Shown one piece after another: positions 1-7,443 of a DNA stretch of 10,878 bases. Origin of the DNA: Thiobacillus sp. Its GTDB lineage: Bacteria > Pseudomonadota > Gammaproteobacteria > Burkholderiales > Thiobacillaceae. The notes beneath the pieces were generated by a model. The model was not told the DNA's origin. It ran no database searches and saw only the letters and a program-made list of their open reading frames with translations. The stretch covers positions 1-10,878 of the forward strand of contig JAABQU010000272.1 in the NCBI GenBank assembly GCA_011391285.1, read 5' to 3'. Numbering within the stretch: the first letter of the stretch is position 1; every line of letters begins with the position of its first letter. Both the position numbers and the translations under genes were made by a program.

Positions 1-88
1 CGAGACCGCGCCGGAAGGCGAGTGCGTCCAGCGCGTCAAGCACCTGGTGGCTGAACTGCGCCGCGGCGTCGACGCCGCATCCAAATAA
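1..88 (+). CDS. trpA: Probable tryptophan synthase alpha subunit, C-terminal end (partial)
   Basis: Only the last 28 codons are present, reading in frame from base 2 to the TAA at 86-88. The peptide is an amphipathic Arg/Lys/Ala-rich helix ending LRRGVDAASK, which fits the last helix of TrpA but contains no catalytic residue. The call rests mainly on context: in beta- and some gammaproteobacteria trpF, trpB and trpA directly precede accD. TrpA cleaves indole-3-glycerol phosphate to indole and glyceraldehyde 3-phosphate within the TrpAB complex. The stop lies 12 bases before the accD start, so the two genes are probably co-transcribed. Another upstream gene cannot be excluded from this short tail. 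Confidence 0.6.
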   Translation, partial: ETAPEGECVQRVKHLVAELRRGVDAASK

Positions 89-100
89 GGGGAGAAGAAC

Positions 101-967
101 ATGAGCTGGTTCCAGAAAATACTGCCGCCCAAAATCAAGCGTCGGGTCGAGGCGCGCAAATCAATGCCGGAAGGGCTGTGGTCCAAGTGCCCGGCGTGCA
201 ACGAGGTGCTCTACCGCGCCGACCTCGAAAGCAATCTGGAGGTGTGCCCCAAGTGCGGCCACCACCATCGCATCGGCGCCCGCGCGCGGCTGGCCATGCT
301 GCTGGATGCCGAAGGCCAGCACGAGATCGGCGCCGCGGTGACGCCGCTCGACCCCTTGAAGTTCAAGGACGGCAAGAAGTATCCGGACCGCCTTAAGGAA
401 GCCCAGGCCGGCACCTCGGAAACCGACGCGCTGGTGGTGCTGGGCGGCAGCGTCAAGGCGGTGCCGGTGGTGGCGGCGGCATTCGAGTTCAAGTTCATGG
501 GCGGCTCGATGGGTTCGGTGGTCGGCGAGCGCTTCGTCCAGGGCGTGGAAGCGGCAATCGAGTCGAATTCGGCCTTCGTCTGCTTTTCCGCCAGTGGCGG
601 CGCGCGCATGCAGGAAGGCCTGTTCTCCCTGATGCAGATGGCGAAGACCTCGGCCGCGCTGACGCAGCTGTCGCGCAACCGTCTGCCTTTCATCTCGGTG
701 CTGACCGACCCCACCATGGGCGGCGTGTCCGCGAGCTTCGCCATGCTGGGCGACCTGATCATCGCCGAGCCGAATGCGCTGATCGGCTTCGCCGGCCCGC
801 GCGTGATCGAGCAGACCGTGCGCGAGACGCTGCCGGAAGGCTTCCAGCGCGCCGAGTTCCTGGTCGACAAGGGCGCCATCGACCGCATTATCGATCGCCG
901 CCAGATGCGCAATGAACTCGCCACTACGCTGTCCATGATGATGGGGCGGCCTGCGCTGGCGGCCTAG
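101..967 (+). CDS. accD: Acetyl-CoA carboxylase, carboxyltransferase beta subunit
   Basis: AccD pairs with AccA to form the carboxyltransferase that moves the carboxyl group from carboxybiotin to acetyl-CoA, giving malonyl-CoA for fatty acid synthesis in the cytoplasm. The 288-residue protein has the N-terminal four-cysteine zinc ribbon (Cys30, Cys33, Cys49, Cys52, spaced C-x2-C-x15-C-x2-C). The crotonase-like carboxyltransferase core follows, with [34 protein letters not shown] and [12 protein letters not shown], all characteristic of the family. Length is normal. The ATG at 101 is preceded by a strong purine-rich ribosome site (GGGGAGAAG, 89-97). folC begins 3 bases after the stop. Gene order accD-folC-dedD-cvpA-purF is the same as in Escherichia coli, which supports every call in this block. 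Confidence 0.98.
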   Translation: MSWFQKILPPKIKRRVEARKSMPEGLWSKCPACNEVLYRADLESNLEVCPKCGHHHRIGARARLAMLLDAEGQHEIGAAVTPLDPLKFKDGKKYPDRLKEAQAGTSETDALVVLGGSVKAVPVVAAAFEFKFMGGSMGSVVGERFVQGVEAAIESNSAFVCFSASGGARMQEGLFSLMQMAKTSAALTQLSRNRLPFISVLTDPTMGGVSASFAMLGDLIIAEPNALIGFAGPRVIEQTVRETLPEGFQRAEFLVDKGAIDRIIDRRQMRNELATTLSMMMGRPALAA

Positions 968-970
968 GGT

Positions 971-2248
971 GTGCGCGTAAATCCGGGCCTTTCGCTGGCC
1001 GACTGGCTGGCGCGGCTGGAGCAGTTGCATCCCAGCACCATCGAGCTTGGCCTGGACCGGGTACAACGGGTCAAGGAGGCACTCGGGATTGCCCCGACCT
1101 TTCCGCTGATCGTCGTCGGCGGCACCAACGGCAAGGGTTCCACCTGCGCCTTTCTGGAAGCCATCCTCGGTGCCGCAGGCTATAAAACCGGCCTCTATAC
1201 CTCGCCGCATCTGCTGCGCTACAACGAACGGGTGCGGATTGCTGGCGCGGAGGCGAGCGACGCCGGCCTGGTCGCAGCGTTTGAAAAAATTGATGCCGCG
1301 CGCGGCGACATCTCGCTGACCTATTTCGAATTCGGCACCCTGGGCGCGATGCTGCAGTTTATCGATGCCGGCGTCGATGTGGCCATTCTCGAGGTCGGCC
1401 TTGGCGGGCGGCTCGATGCCGTGAATGTGTTCGACGGCGACGCCGCCATCGTCACCAGCGTCGATCTCGATCACATGGAGTATCTGGGCGACACCCGCGA
1501 ACTGATCGGTTTCGAGAAGGCAGGCATTTACCGCGCCGGCCGACCGGCCATCTGCGCCGATCCCGCGCCGCCTGCCAGCCTGCAGGAGCACGCCCGGCAC
1601 ATCGGCGCCGACCTTCGCTGCGTGGACCAGGATTTTTCGGCGCAGCGAGAAGGCGATCGCTGGACCTTCTGCGGCCGTGAGACCCACTGGCCCGCCTTGC
1701 CGCTGCCCGCCATGGCGGGCGCCTACCAGTTGCGCAACGTGGCCGCGGCGCTGGCAGGACTGGAAGCCGTGCGTGACCGCTTACCGGTGAGCGAGGTCGC
1801 GATCCGCCAGGGCCTTGTTTCAGTCCGGGTTCCGGGGCGGTTCCAGCGCATCGCCGAGGCACCGGATGTCATCCTGGACGTGGCGCACAACCCGGAAGCG
1901 GCACGGGCGCTTGCCGCGACCTTGCACGAACAACCGACTGCCGGACGCACGCTGGCGGTGGTGGGCATGCTGGCCGACAAGGATGCTGCTGGCGTATTTG
2001 CAGCACTGTCGGGCGAAATCGATGCGTGGTGGACGTGCACGCCCGGGTCGTCGCGCGCGCAGAATGCCACAGCGCTGGCCGCCATCTTGCGGGGGCGGGT
2101 GAAGGGTGCGCCGATCCACGTGCAGCCGGATGTGAATGCGGCGCTCGCAGCGGCGCGAGGTGCGGCGCGTGAAGGTGATAGAATTCTCGTCTTCGGTTCG
2201 TTCTATACCGTTGCCGCCGTGCTCGACCATGCCGCCACCCAGCAGTGA
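971..2248 (+). CDS. folC: Bifunctional folylpolyglutamate synthase / dihydrofolate synthase
   Basis: FolC is a Mur-ligase-family enzyme. It adds glutamate to dihydropteroate to make dihydrofolate and then extends the polyglutamate tail of reduced folates, using ATP. The 425-residue protein shows the P-loop GTNGKGS (residues 51-57), then TSPHLLRYNERVRI, the omega-loop type motif EVGLGGRLDAVN, a TSVDLDHMEYLG segment and, in the C-terminal domain, the DVAHNP motif (303-308). A GTG start at 971 is chosen because the sequence from there aligns with the usual N-terminus (LADWLARLEQLH, then IELGLDRV). No good Shine-Dalgarno lies at normal distance, so translation is probably coupled to accD, whose stop is 3 bases upstream. 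Its last 20 bases overlap the dedD-like gene. Confidence 0.96.
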   Translation: MRVNPGLSLADWLARLEQLHPSTIELGLDRVQRVKEALGIAPTFPLIVVGGTNGKGSTCAFLEAILGAAGYKTGLYTSPHLLRYNERVRIAGAEASDAGLVAAFEKIDAARGDISLTYFEFGTLGAMLQFIDAGVDVAILEVGLGGRLDAVNVFDGDAAIVTSVDLDHMEYLGDTRELIGFEKAGIYRAGRPAICADPAPPASLQEHARHIGADLRCVDQDFSAQREGDRWTFCGRETHWPALPLPAMAGAYQLRNVAAALAGLEAVRDRLPVSEVAIRQGLVSVRVPGRFQRIAEAPDVILDVAHNPEAARALAATLHEQPTAGRTLAVVGMLADKDAAGVFAALSGEIDAWWTCTPGSSRAQNATALAAILRGRVKGAPIHVQPDVNAALAAARGAAREGDRILVFGSFYTVAAVLDHAATQQ

Positions 2249-2840
2249 AAATGACCTCAAACGCCACGCCCGACGCCGCCTGATCGGCGCGGTGGCGCTG
2301 ACCCTGCTGGCGGTGATCGTCCTGCCGCTGCTGCTGGAAGATGAGCCGCCACCATCCAGCCCCTTGGCGGTACGCATGGCTGCGGTACCCGAAGCGCTGC
2401 CCGAGCAGCCAGAGCCGTCCGATGCAACGGATGGGGCGGATACACCCCCCGCACCCGAGCCCAAGGTCGATTCCGGATCCGAACCCGTCGGCGAGACCGA
2501 ACCCAAGGCAGATTCCAGGGTCGAACCGGCCAAGGCAGACGCCGCCAAACCGAGCCCCAGGCCGCAGCCTCCCAAGCGCGTTGCGGCGGCTCCCGTCCAG
2601 CCCAAACCGACGGCGGCCAGCGAAGCGTTCGTGGTGCAGTTGGCCGCCTTGTCCGATCCCGCCAAGGCGGATGCGCTCAAGGGGCGCGCGGTCCTGGCCG
2701 GATTGCCGGCCTACACCGACAAGCTGGGCGAACTGACACGCGTTCGCGTGGGACCATATTCCTCACGTGAAGCCGCCGAAACCGCCGCGAAAAAACTCGC
2801 CGACAATGGTTTGCCGGCGGGTCAAGTGATCGCAAAATGA
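2229..2840 (+). CDS. dedD: SPOR-domain protein, DedD-like
   Basis: This is a 203-residue inner-membrane protein with a short cytoplasmic, positively charged N-terminus (KRHARRR, 11-17), one membrane segment (about 18-36), a Pro/Ala/Glu-rich periplasmic linker (about 37-131) and a C-terminal SPOR domain (132-203). The SPOR domain opens with EAFVVQLAAL and carries RVRVGPY at 171-177. SPOR domains bind denuded septal peptidoglycan, and E. coli DedD, encoded at the same place between folC and cvpA, helps cell constriction. The linker holds a degenerate 10-residue repeat (EPKVDSGSEP at 77-86, EPKADSRVEP at 91-100). An upstream in-frame ATG at 2136 exists, but the ATG at 2229 gives the expected short N-terminus. 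The start overlaps folC by 20 bases and the stop overlaps cvpA as ATGA, suggesting coupled translation. Confidence 0.9.
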   Translation: MPPPSSENDLKRHARRRLIGAVALTLLAVIVLPLLLEDEPPPSSPLAVRMAAVPEALPEQPEPSDATDGADTPPAPEPKVDSGSEPVGETEPKADSRVEPAKADAAKPSPRPQPPKRVAAAPVQPKPTAASEAFVVQLAALSDPAKADALKGRAVLAGLPAYTDKLGELTRVRVGPYSSREAAETAAKKLADNGLPAGQVIAK

Positions 2841-3328
2841 GCCTGCTCGACCTCATCATCCTGCTGGTGCTGCTTCTCACCGTGGTGCGCGGCCTGATGC
2901 GCGGCCTGATCGACACACTGTTTTCGCTGGCCGCCTGGATGCTGGCTTTCGTGTCGGGCAAATGGGGGGCGCTGATGGTAGCGCCGCTGCTGCCCATCGG
3001 CATTGAGACCCCGGCGATACGTTATTTTGCGGGCTTTGCGCTTGTTTTTCTGGTCGTGCTGATCAGTGTGCTGCTGGTGGGACATGCGCTGGCGTCGCTG
3101 GTGAAAGCCGTCGGACTGGACGGTACTGACAGGATGCTGGGCGGAGTGCTGGGGCTGGCCAAGGGCTTTGTGATCCTGGTCGGGCTGACGCTTGCCGCCG
3201 GGCTGACCTCGCTGCCGCGCACCGAGTTCTGGAAGCAGGCCGCGCTGTCTGAAAGCCTGCAGGCCTTGGCGTTGCGGGCCTTGCCGCTGCTGCCGGCCGA
3301 CGTGGCGAAATATGTTCGCTTTGAATAA
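2837..3328 (+). CDS. cvpA: CvpA family membrane protein
   Basis: CvpA is an inner-membrane protein first named for colicin V production. Its molecular role is still unsettled; work in enteric bacteria links it to envelope and bile-salt tolerance. The 163-residue protein has about four hydrophobic segments (near residues 3-19, 24-42, 62-84 and 101-123) and the family signature GLDGTDRMLGGVLGLAKG at 93-110. The length is typical. The ATG overlaps the dedD stop as ATGA (2837-2840). purF follows after 21 bases, as in E. coli and Pseudomonas, where cvpA and purF are co-transcribed. Nothing in the sequence is truncated or unusual. Confidence 0.94.
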   Translation: MSLLDLIILLVLLLTVVRGLMRGLIDTLFSLAAWMLAFVSGKWGALMVAPLLPIGIETPAIRYFAGFALVFLVVLISVLLVGHALASLVKAVGLDGTDRMLGGVLGLAKGFVILVGLTLAAGLTSLPRTEFWKQAALSESLQALALRALPLLPADVAKYVRFE

Positions 3329-3349
3329 TCTTATGAATGGGTGCACAGC

Positions 3350-4873
3350 ATGTGCGGTGTAATCGGAGTCGTATCCAATTCGGCAGCCAACCAGCTTTTG
3401 TATGACGGGCTGATGGTGTTGCAGCATCGCGGCCAGGACGCGGCCGGCATCGTGACGGCGGAGGAGAGCCGCTTCCACATGCACAAGGGGCAAGGCCTCG
3501 CGCGCGATGTGTTCCGCACCCGCGACATGCGCAATCTCCTCGGCGACATGGGTGTGGCGCATGTGCGCTATCCGACCGCGGGCAGCGCCTCGTCGTCGGC
3601 CGAATCGCAGCCGTTCTACGTGAATTCGCCGTACGGCATCGTGCTCGGGCACAACGGCAACCTCACCAATACGCACGAATTGAAAGAATCGCTGTTCCGC
3701 GCCGATCTGCGCCACGTCAACACCAACTCGGATTCGGAAGTGTTGCTGAACGTGCTGGCGCACGAACTGCAGGTGCGCGCCTCGGGCCGGCAGCTGAACC
3801 TGGACACGATCTTCGGCGCGGTCGCGGGCGTGCATGCGCGCTGCAAGGGAGCCTATGCGGTGACGGCCTTCATCGCCGGCTATGGCCTGCTGGCCTTCCG
3901 CGATCCGCACGGCATCCGGCCGCTGGTGATCGGCGTCAATGACCAGGTCGTGCCGCACGAGTACATCATCGCGTCGGAAAGCGTGGCGATCGATACGCTG
4001 GGCTTCCGCCTGCTGCGCGACGTGGCGCCGGGCGAAGCGGTGTTCATCGATTACCAGCGCAAGCTGCACAGCCGCCAGTGCAGCGACAAGTCCGCGCTCA
4101 ATCCCTGCATTTTCGAATACGTGTATCTCGCCCGTCCCGATTCGGTGATGGACGGCGTTTCGGTCTACAGCACACGGCTCGCCATGGGCGTGTCGCTGGC
4201 CGAGAAAATCAAGCGCGATTTTTCGCACCTGAAGATCGACGTGGTGATCCCGATTCCCGACACCAGCCGTCCTTCCGCGCTGCAGCTTGCGAATCATCTC
4301 AACGTGCCGTACCGCGAAGGCTTCATCAAGAACCGCTATATCGGCCGCACCTTCATCATGCCGGGGCAGGCGCTGCGCAAGAAGTCGGTGCGGCAGAAGC
4401 TCAACGCGATCGCCGAGGAATTCAAGGGCCGCAACGTCCTGCTGGTCGATGACTCCATCGTCCGCGGCACCACCAGCCGCGAGATCGTGCAGATGGCGCG
4501 CGACGCCGGCGCCGAGAAGGTTTATTTCGCTTCGGCCTCGCCGCCGGTGCGTTATTCCAACGTGTACGGCATCGACATGCCGACTCGCAACGAACTCATC
4601 GCCAACGGCCGCACCGACGAGGAAATCGCGCGCGAAATCGGCTGCGATGCGCTGATCTATCAAGATCTCGACGCCATGGTGGAGGTGGTCCGCGCCGGCA
4701 ACCCGGCGATACTCGACTTCGACACCTCGTGCTTCGATGGCCGCTACATCACCGGCGACGTCACGCCGGAGTACCTGAATTACGTCGAGGCGGTACGCAA
4801 TGGCGAAACGCCGCCGCCGTCAGCGCTGTCCACACAGCAACTCGACCTCAATCTGGCGACGAGCGAGTCATGA
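3350..4873 (+). CDS. purF: Amidophosphoribosyltransferase (glutamine PRPP amidotransferase)
   Basis: PurF makes 5-phosphoribosylamine from PRPP and glutamine, the committed step of purine synthesis. The 507-residue protein begins MCGVIG, so Cys2 becomes the N-terminal nucleophile of the Ntn-type glutaminase once Met1 is removed. This fixes the start at the ATG of 3350, although an in-frame GTG lies three codons upstream. The glutaminase half shows HRGQDAAGI, RYPTAGS (73-79) and GHNGNLTN. The phosphoribosyltransferase half has IPIPDTSRPSA and the PRPP loop LLVDDSIVRGTTS with Asp367-Asp368, almost the same numbering as in E. coli. The ribosome site is weak. The stop overlaps the metZ ATG (ATGA, 4870-4873). 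PUR-box operators were not evident in the 21-base gap before it. Confidence 0.98.
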   Translation: MCGVIGVVSNSAANQLLYDGLMVLQHRGQDAAGIVTAEESRFHMHKGQGLARDVFRTRDMRNLLGDMGVAHVRYPTAGSASSSAESQPFYVNSPYGIVLGHNGNLTNTHELKESLFRADLRHVNTNSDSEVLLNVLAHELQVRASGRQLNLDTIFGAVAGVHARCKGAYAVTAFIAGYGLLAFRDPHGIRPLVIGVNDQVVPHEYIIASESVAIDTLGFRLLRDVAPGEAVFIDYQRKLHSRQCSDKSALNPCIFEYVYLARPDSVMDGVSVYSTRLAMGVSLAEKIKRDFSHLKIDVVIPIPDTSRPSALQLANHLNVPYREGFIKNRYIGRTFIMPGQALRKKSVRQKLNAIAEEFKGRNVLLVDDSIVRGTTSREIVQMARDAGAEKVYFASASPPVRYSNVYGIDMPTRNELIANGRTDEEIAREIGCDALIYQDLDAMVEVVRAGNPAILDFDTSCFDGRYITGDVTPEYLNYVEAVRNGETPPPSALSTQQLDLNLATSES

Positions 4874-6042
4874 GCGACGACTACGACCTCGAAACCCTGG
4901 CGGTGCGCGCCGGCACGGTGCGCAGCCAGTTCAACGAGCACTCGGAGGCGCTGTATCTCACCTCCAGCTTCGTGTTCCGCAGCGCTGCGGAGGCGGCGGC
5001 GCGCTTCAAGGGCGAAGCGCCCGGCCCGATCTACGCACGCTTCACCAACCCCACCGTCAGCATGATGGAAACGCGGCTGGCGGCGCTGGAAGGCGCCGAG
5101 CGCTGCGTGGCATTTGCGTCCGGCATGGCGGCGATTCTGGCAACCGTGATGGGGCTGATGAAGGCGGGCGAACATGTGGTCGCCTCGCGCTCGATTTTCG
5201 GTTCCACGGTGCAGTTGTTCTCCAACATTCTCGGCCGCTTTGGTATCGAGACGACCTACGTCTCGCCGACCGACCCTGCAGAATGGCGCGCGGCGGTCAA
5301 ACCGAACACGAAGCTCTTCTTCGTCGAGTCGCCTTCCAACCCGCTGACGGAAGTCAGCGACATCCGCGCGCTCGCCGACATCGCGCACGAGTCAGGCGCG
5401 TGGCTCGCGGTCGACAACTGCTTCTGCTCGCCGGCACTGCAAAAGCCGCTGGAACTGGGTGCCGACATCATCATCCATTCCGCCACCAAGTATCTCGATG
5501 GACAGGGCAGGGTATTGGGCGGCGCGGTGCTCGGCAGCCAGGCGCTGATGGAGGGCGTTTACACGTTCCTGCGCACCGCCGGGCCGACGCTGTCGGCGTT
5601 CAACGCCTGGGTGATCCTGAAGGGTATGGAGACGCTGTCGTTGCGCATGGAAGCCCATTCGAGGAATGCGCTGGCGCTGGCGCAATGGCTGGAAGCACAG
5701 CCGGCCGTGTCACGCGTGCTCTATCCGGGTCTGCCGTCGCATCCGCAGCATGAACTGGCAATGGCACAGCAGAAAACCGGCGGCGGCATCGTCGCGTTTG
5801 AATTGAAAGGCGGCCAGGCGGCCGCGTGGAAATTGATCGACGCGACGAAAATGCTTTCGATCACCGCCAACCTGGGCGATACCAAGACCACCATCACCCA
5901 TCCGGCCACCACCACGCACAGCCGCATGACCGCCGAGCAGCGCGCAGCGGCCGGCATTGGCGACGGCCTGGTGCGCATCGCGGTGGGGCTGGAATCGCTG
6001 GCGGACATCCAGGCCGATCTGGAACGGGGACTGGCAGGTTGA
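4870..6042 (+). CDS. metZ: O-succinylhomoserine sulfhydrylase
   Basis: MetZ is a pyridoxal-phosphate enzyme of the Cys/Met metabolism family. It joins sulfide to O-succinylhomoserine, giving homocysteine directly for methionine synthesis. The 390-residue protein has the family motifs in order: YARFTNPT (55-62), FASGMAA (82-88), SRSIFGSTVQLF, FFVESPSNPLTEV, the cofactor Asp182 in AVDN, and the Schiff-base lysine Lys207 in HSATKYLDGQGR. Related gamma-synthases and O-acetylhomoserine enzymes share these motifs. The MetZ call also uses length and the purF-metZ adjacency known from Pseudomonas. The ATG at 4870 overlaps the purF stop; a longer in-frame reading from 4729 lies inside purF and is rejected. 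The stop overlaps the next gene as TTGA. Pairing with purF and folC links it to one-carbon metabolism. Confidence 0.94.
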   Translation: MSDDYDLETLAVRAGTVRSQFNEHSEALYLTSSFVFRSAAEAAARFKGEAPGPIYARFTNPTVSMMETRLAALEGAERCVAFASGMAAILATVMGLMKAGEHVVASRSIFGSTVQLFSNILGRFGIETTYVSPTDPAEWRAAVKPNTKLFFVESPSNPLTEVSDIRALADIAHESGAWLAVDNCFCSPALQKPLELGADIIIHSATKYLDGQGRVLGGAVLGSQALMEGVYTFLRTAGPTLSAFNAWVILKGMETLSLRMEAHSRNALALAQWLEAQPAVSRVLYPGLPSHPQHELAMAQQKTGGGIVAFELKGGQAAAWKLIDATKMLSITANLGDTKTTITHPATTTHSRMTAEQRAAAGIGDGLVRIAVGLESLADIQADLERGLAG

Positions 6043-6692
6043 GAATCTGGCTGATGCTGTGGCTGTTGGGCATGGGGGCTGCGCAGGCGGCTGACATGAT
6101 TGCCCTGCGCTACGTGGATAAGGACCCGGGCGAGCCGCCCTATATGACGCGCATCCTGGTGACGCCGGATTTCTTGCGCATGGATGACGGCCAGGACGAC
6201 GGCGACTTCTTCCTGCTGGACCGGCGCCAGAAGAAGGTCATCAACGTGATGCAGGGAAACCAGCTGGCGATGGTGTTCAGCGCCGGCAAGCTGCCGCCGA
6301 AGCCGGCTGGCTGGAAACCCCGGCTCGACGTGAAACCGGCTGCGACCGGCACCCAGCGTTTCAGCCTCACGGTGAGGGGCGTGGTGTGCAGCGAAGGCGT
6401 GGCGGCCCAGCGTGCGGCGCCGGATGCGGCACGTGCAATGGCCGAACTGAAATCCGTGCTGGCCGCGATGCAATACCGCGTGTGGAAGGATTCGCCGAGT
6501 GAACTTCAGCACGACTGTGACCTGGCGAATCAGGTCTGGGAGTCGGGTGCCACGCTCAAACTGGGCCTGCCGCTGGAAGAGCGCGAGTTCACCGGGCGGA
6601 CGCGGCAGTTCGAAAGCGAATCGAAGCAGCCCCTGCGGCCCGAACTGTTCCGCGTGCCGGACGGCATGCCGGTGGTCGACGCACCGTCATAA
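6039..6692 (+). CDS. Uncharacterised exported (probably periplasmic) protein
   Basis: I do not recognise this family. The reading frame gives a 217-residue protein if translation starts at the TTG of 6039. That codon overlaps the metZ stop (TTGA) and has GGGGA (6026-6030) at a suitable distance upstream. It yields a compact signal peptide, MRIWLMLWLLGMGAAQA, with likely cleavage near residue 17 or 18. The alternative ATG at 6054 would drop the only positive charge of the signal. The mature part is charged and non-membrane. It has a segment around residues 45-72 (LRMDDGQDDGDFFLLDRRQKKVINVM) resembling beta-hairpin repeats of periplasmic lipid-binding-type or DUF4412-like proteins, which is a weak impression only. 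Two cysteines (Cys117, Cys150) could form a disulfide. It is the last gene of the accD-metZ operon and overlaps lpxH tail-to-tail by 6 bases. Confidence 0.8.
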   Translation: MRIWLMLWLLGMGAAQAADMIALRYVDKDPGEPPYMTRILVTPDFLRMDDGQDDGDFFLLDRRQKKVINVMQGNQLAMVFSAGKLPPKPAGWKPRLDVKPAATGTQRFSLTVRGVVCSEGVAAQRAAPDAARAMAELKSVLAAMQYRVWKDSPSELQHDCDLANQVWESGATLKLGLPLEEREFTGRTRQFESESKQPLRPELFRVPDGMPVVDAPS

Positions 6693-7436
6693 GTCCTCCA
6701 CCCTGAGCGCGCAGCCTGCTGCGTCGCACACCACGTAGCCCCAGCGGGCATACCAGTCCGGCAGCACCCAGCGCTCGCAGTCGCGGCCGTCGACGGCATG
6801 GACATGCTTCGCCGGCCGATGGGTGTGGCCATGGATCAGGCGGCCGACCTGTTGTTCGCGCAGCACGCGCACCACTTCATCCGTATTCACATCCATGATC
6901 GCGGCGGCCTTGCCGGCCTTGGCTGATTCGCTGCCGGCCCGCGCCTGCCGTGCCAGGCGCTGGCGCAGGGAATAGGGCAGTCGGCGCAGCAGCGCGAGCG
7001 TCAGCGGATGGCGCGCCCGGCGGCGAAAGGACTGGTACGCAGTGTCGTCGGTGCACAGCGTGTCGCCGTGCATCAGCAGCGTCGGGGTGCCATACAGGTC
7101 GAGCCGGGCAGGCTCGGCGATCAGTGTCATGCCCGACCGCGCGGCGTAGCGCGAGGCCAGCATGAAGTCGCGGTTGCCGTGCATGAAAAAAACCGGGGTG
7201 CCCGCATCGCCCAGCACCCTGAGTTGCTGTGCGGTGTCGTGCGCCACCTGTTCGTCGTGGTCGTCGCCCACCCAGGCTTCGAACAGGTCGCCCAGGATGT
7301 AGAGCGCATCCGACCCTGCGGCTTCTTCCTGCAGAAAGCGAAAAAAACGCCCGGTGGCGACCGGGCGTTCGTCAGTCAGGTGCAGGTCGGCGACAAAAAA
7401 AGTGCGCCCTGCGCCCTGGTTAGCAATCAGGCTCAC
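6687..7436 (-). CDS. lpxH: UDP-2,3-diacylglucosamine hydrolase (lipid A synthesis)
   Basis: LpxH is a Mn-dependent, membrane-associated calcineurin-like phosphoesterase. It hydrolyses UDP-2,3-diacylglucosamine to lipid X and UMP, the fourth step of lipid A synthesis. The 249-residue protein has the full metal-site set: Asp17-x-His19 (FVADLHL), Asp50 (YILGDLFEAW), Asn88-Arg89 (MHGNRDF), His123 (MHGDTLCTDD), and His202/His204 (IHGHTHRP). The GTG at 7436 is chosen because it lies 7 bases after ppiB and has GAGG upstream. A longer frame from 7490 would run into ppiB. The gene follows ppiB on the minus strand. It contains a strong intrinsic terminator in its own early codons, described separately, and three T7 runs (7186-7192, 7341-7347, 7395-7401). 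Its 3' end overlaps the converging exported-protein gene. Confidence 0.96.
   Translation of the reverse strand: MSLIANQGAGRTFFVADLHLTDERPVATGRFFRFLQEEAAGSDALYILGDLFEAWVGDDHDEQVAHDTAQQLRVLGDAGTPVFFMHGNRDFMLASRYAARSGMTLIAEPARLDLYGTPTLLMHGDTLCTDDTAYQSFRRRARHPLTLALLRRLPYSLRQRLARQARAGSESAKAGKAAAIMDVNTDEVVRVLREQQVGRLIHGHTHRPAKHVHAVDGRDCERWVLPDWYARWGYVVCDAAGCALRVEDL
7341..7369 (-). terminator. Intrinsic terminator inside the lpxH coding sequence
   Basis: Read on the minus strand, bases 7369-7360 (AACGCCCGGT) and 7355-7346 (ACCGGGCGTT) form a perfect 10-bp stem around the 4-base loop CGCC. A T-tract follows at once: seven T in total, two of them paired, five trailing. The stem is GC-rich. On the plus strand the A-tract precedes the hairpin and no T-tract follows, so it is directional. 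It lies about 68-96 bases into lpxH, covering codons for residues 23-32 (ERPVATGRFF), in the direction of lpxH transcription. It may end the ppiB transcript or act as an attenuator of lpxH. The structure is seen in the sequence; the function is inferred. Confidence 0.75.
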
Positions 7437-7443
7437 CGATGCC

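Noticed and set aside
161..1687. 508-residue open frame on the minus strand across accD and folC
   Set aside because: It is fully antisense to two clearly identified genes. Its product is Arg/His/Ala-rich with no recognisable domain, as expected for a shadow frame in GC-rich DNA.
2822..4663. 613-residue open frame on the minus strand opposite cvpA and purF
   Set aside because: Despite its length, the product is His/Arg/Gln-rich and low in order, with no motif. purF on the plus strand has all its catalytic residues and explains the region.
6662..6671. Perfect palindrome CGGCATGCCG near the end of the exported-protein gene
   Set aside because: A 10-base palindrome inside coding sequence is expected by chance in this base composition, and no second copy or T-tract accompanies it.
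6710..6723. Inverted repeat CGCAGC-CT-GCTGCG near the lpxH 3' end as a terminator
   Set aside because: The loop would be too small unless the stem opens to 5 bp, it lies inside lpxH codons, and there is no T-tract on either strand.
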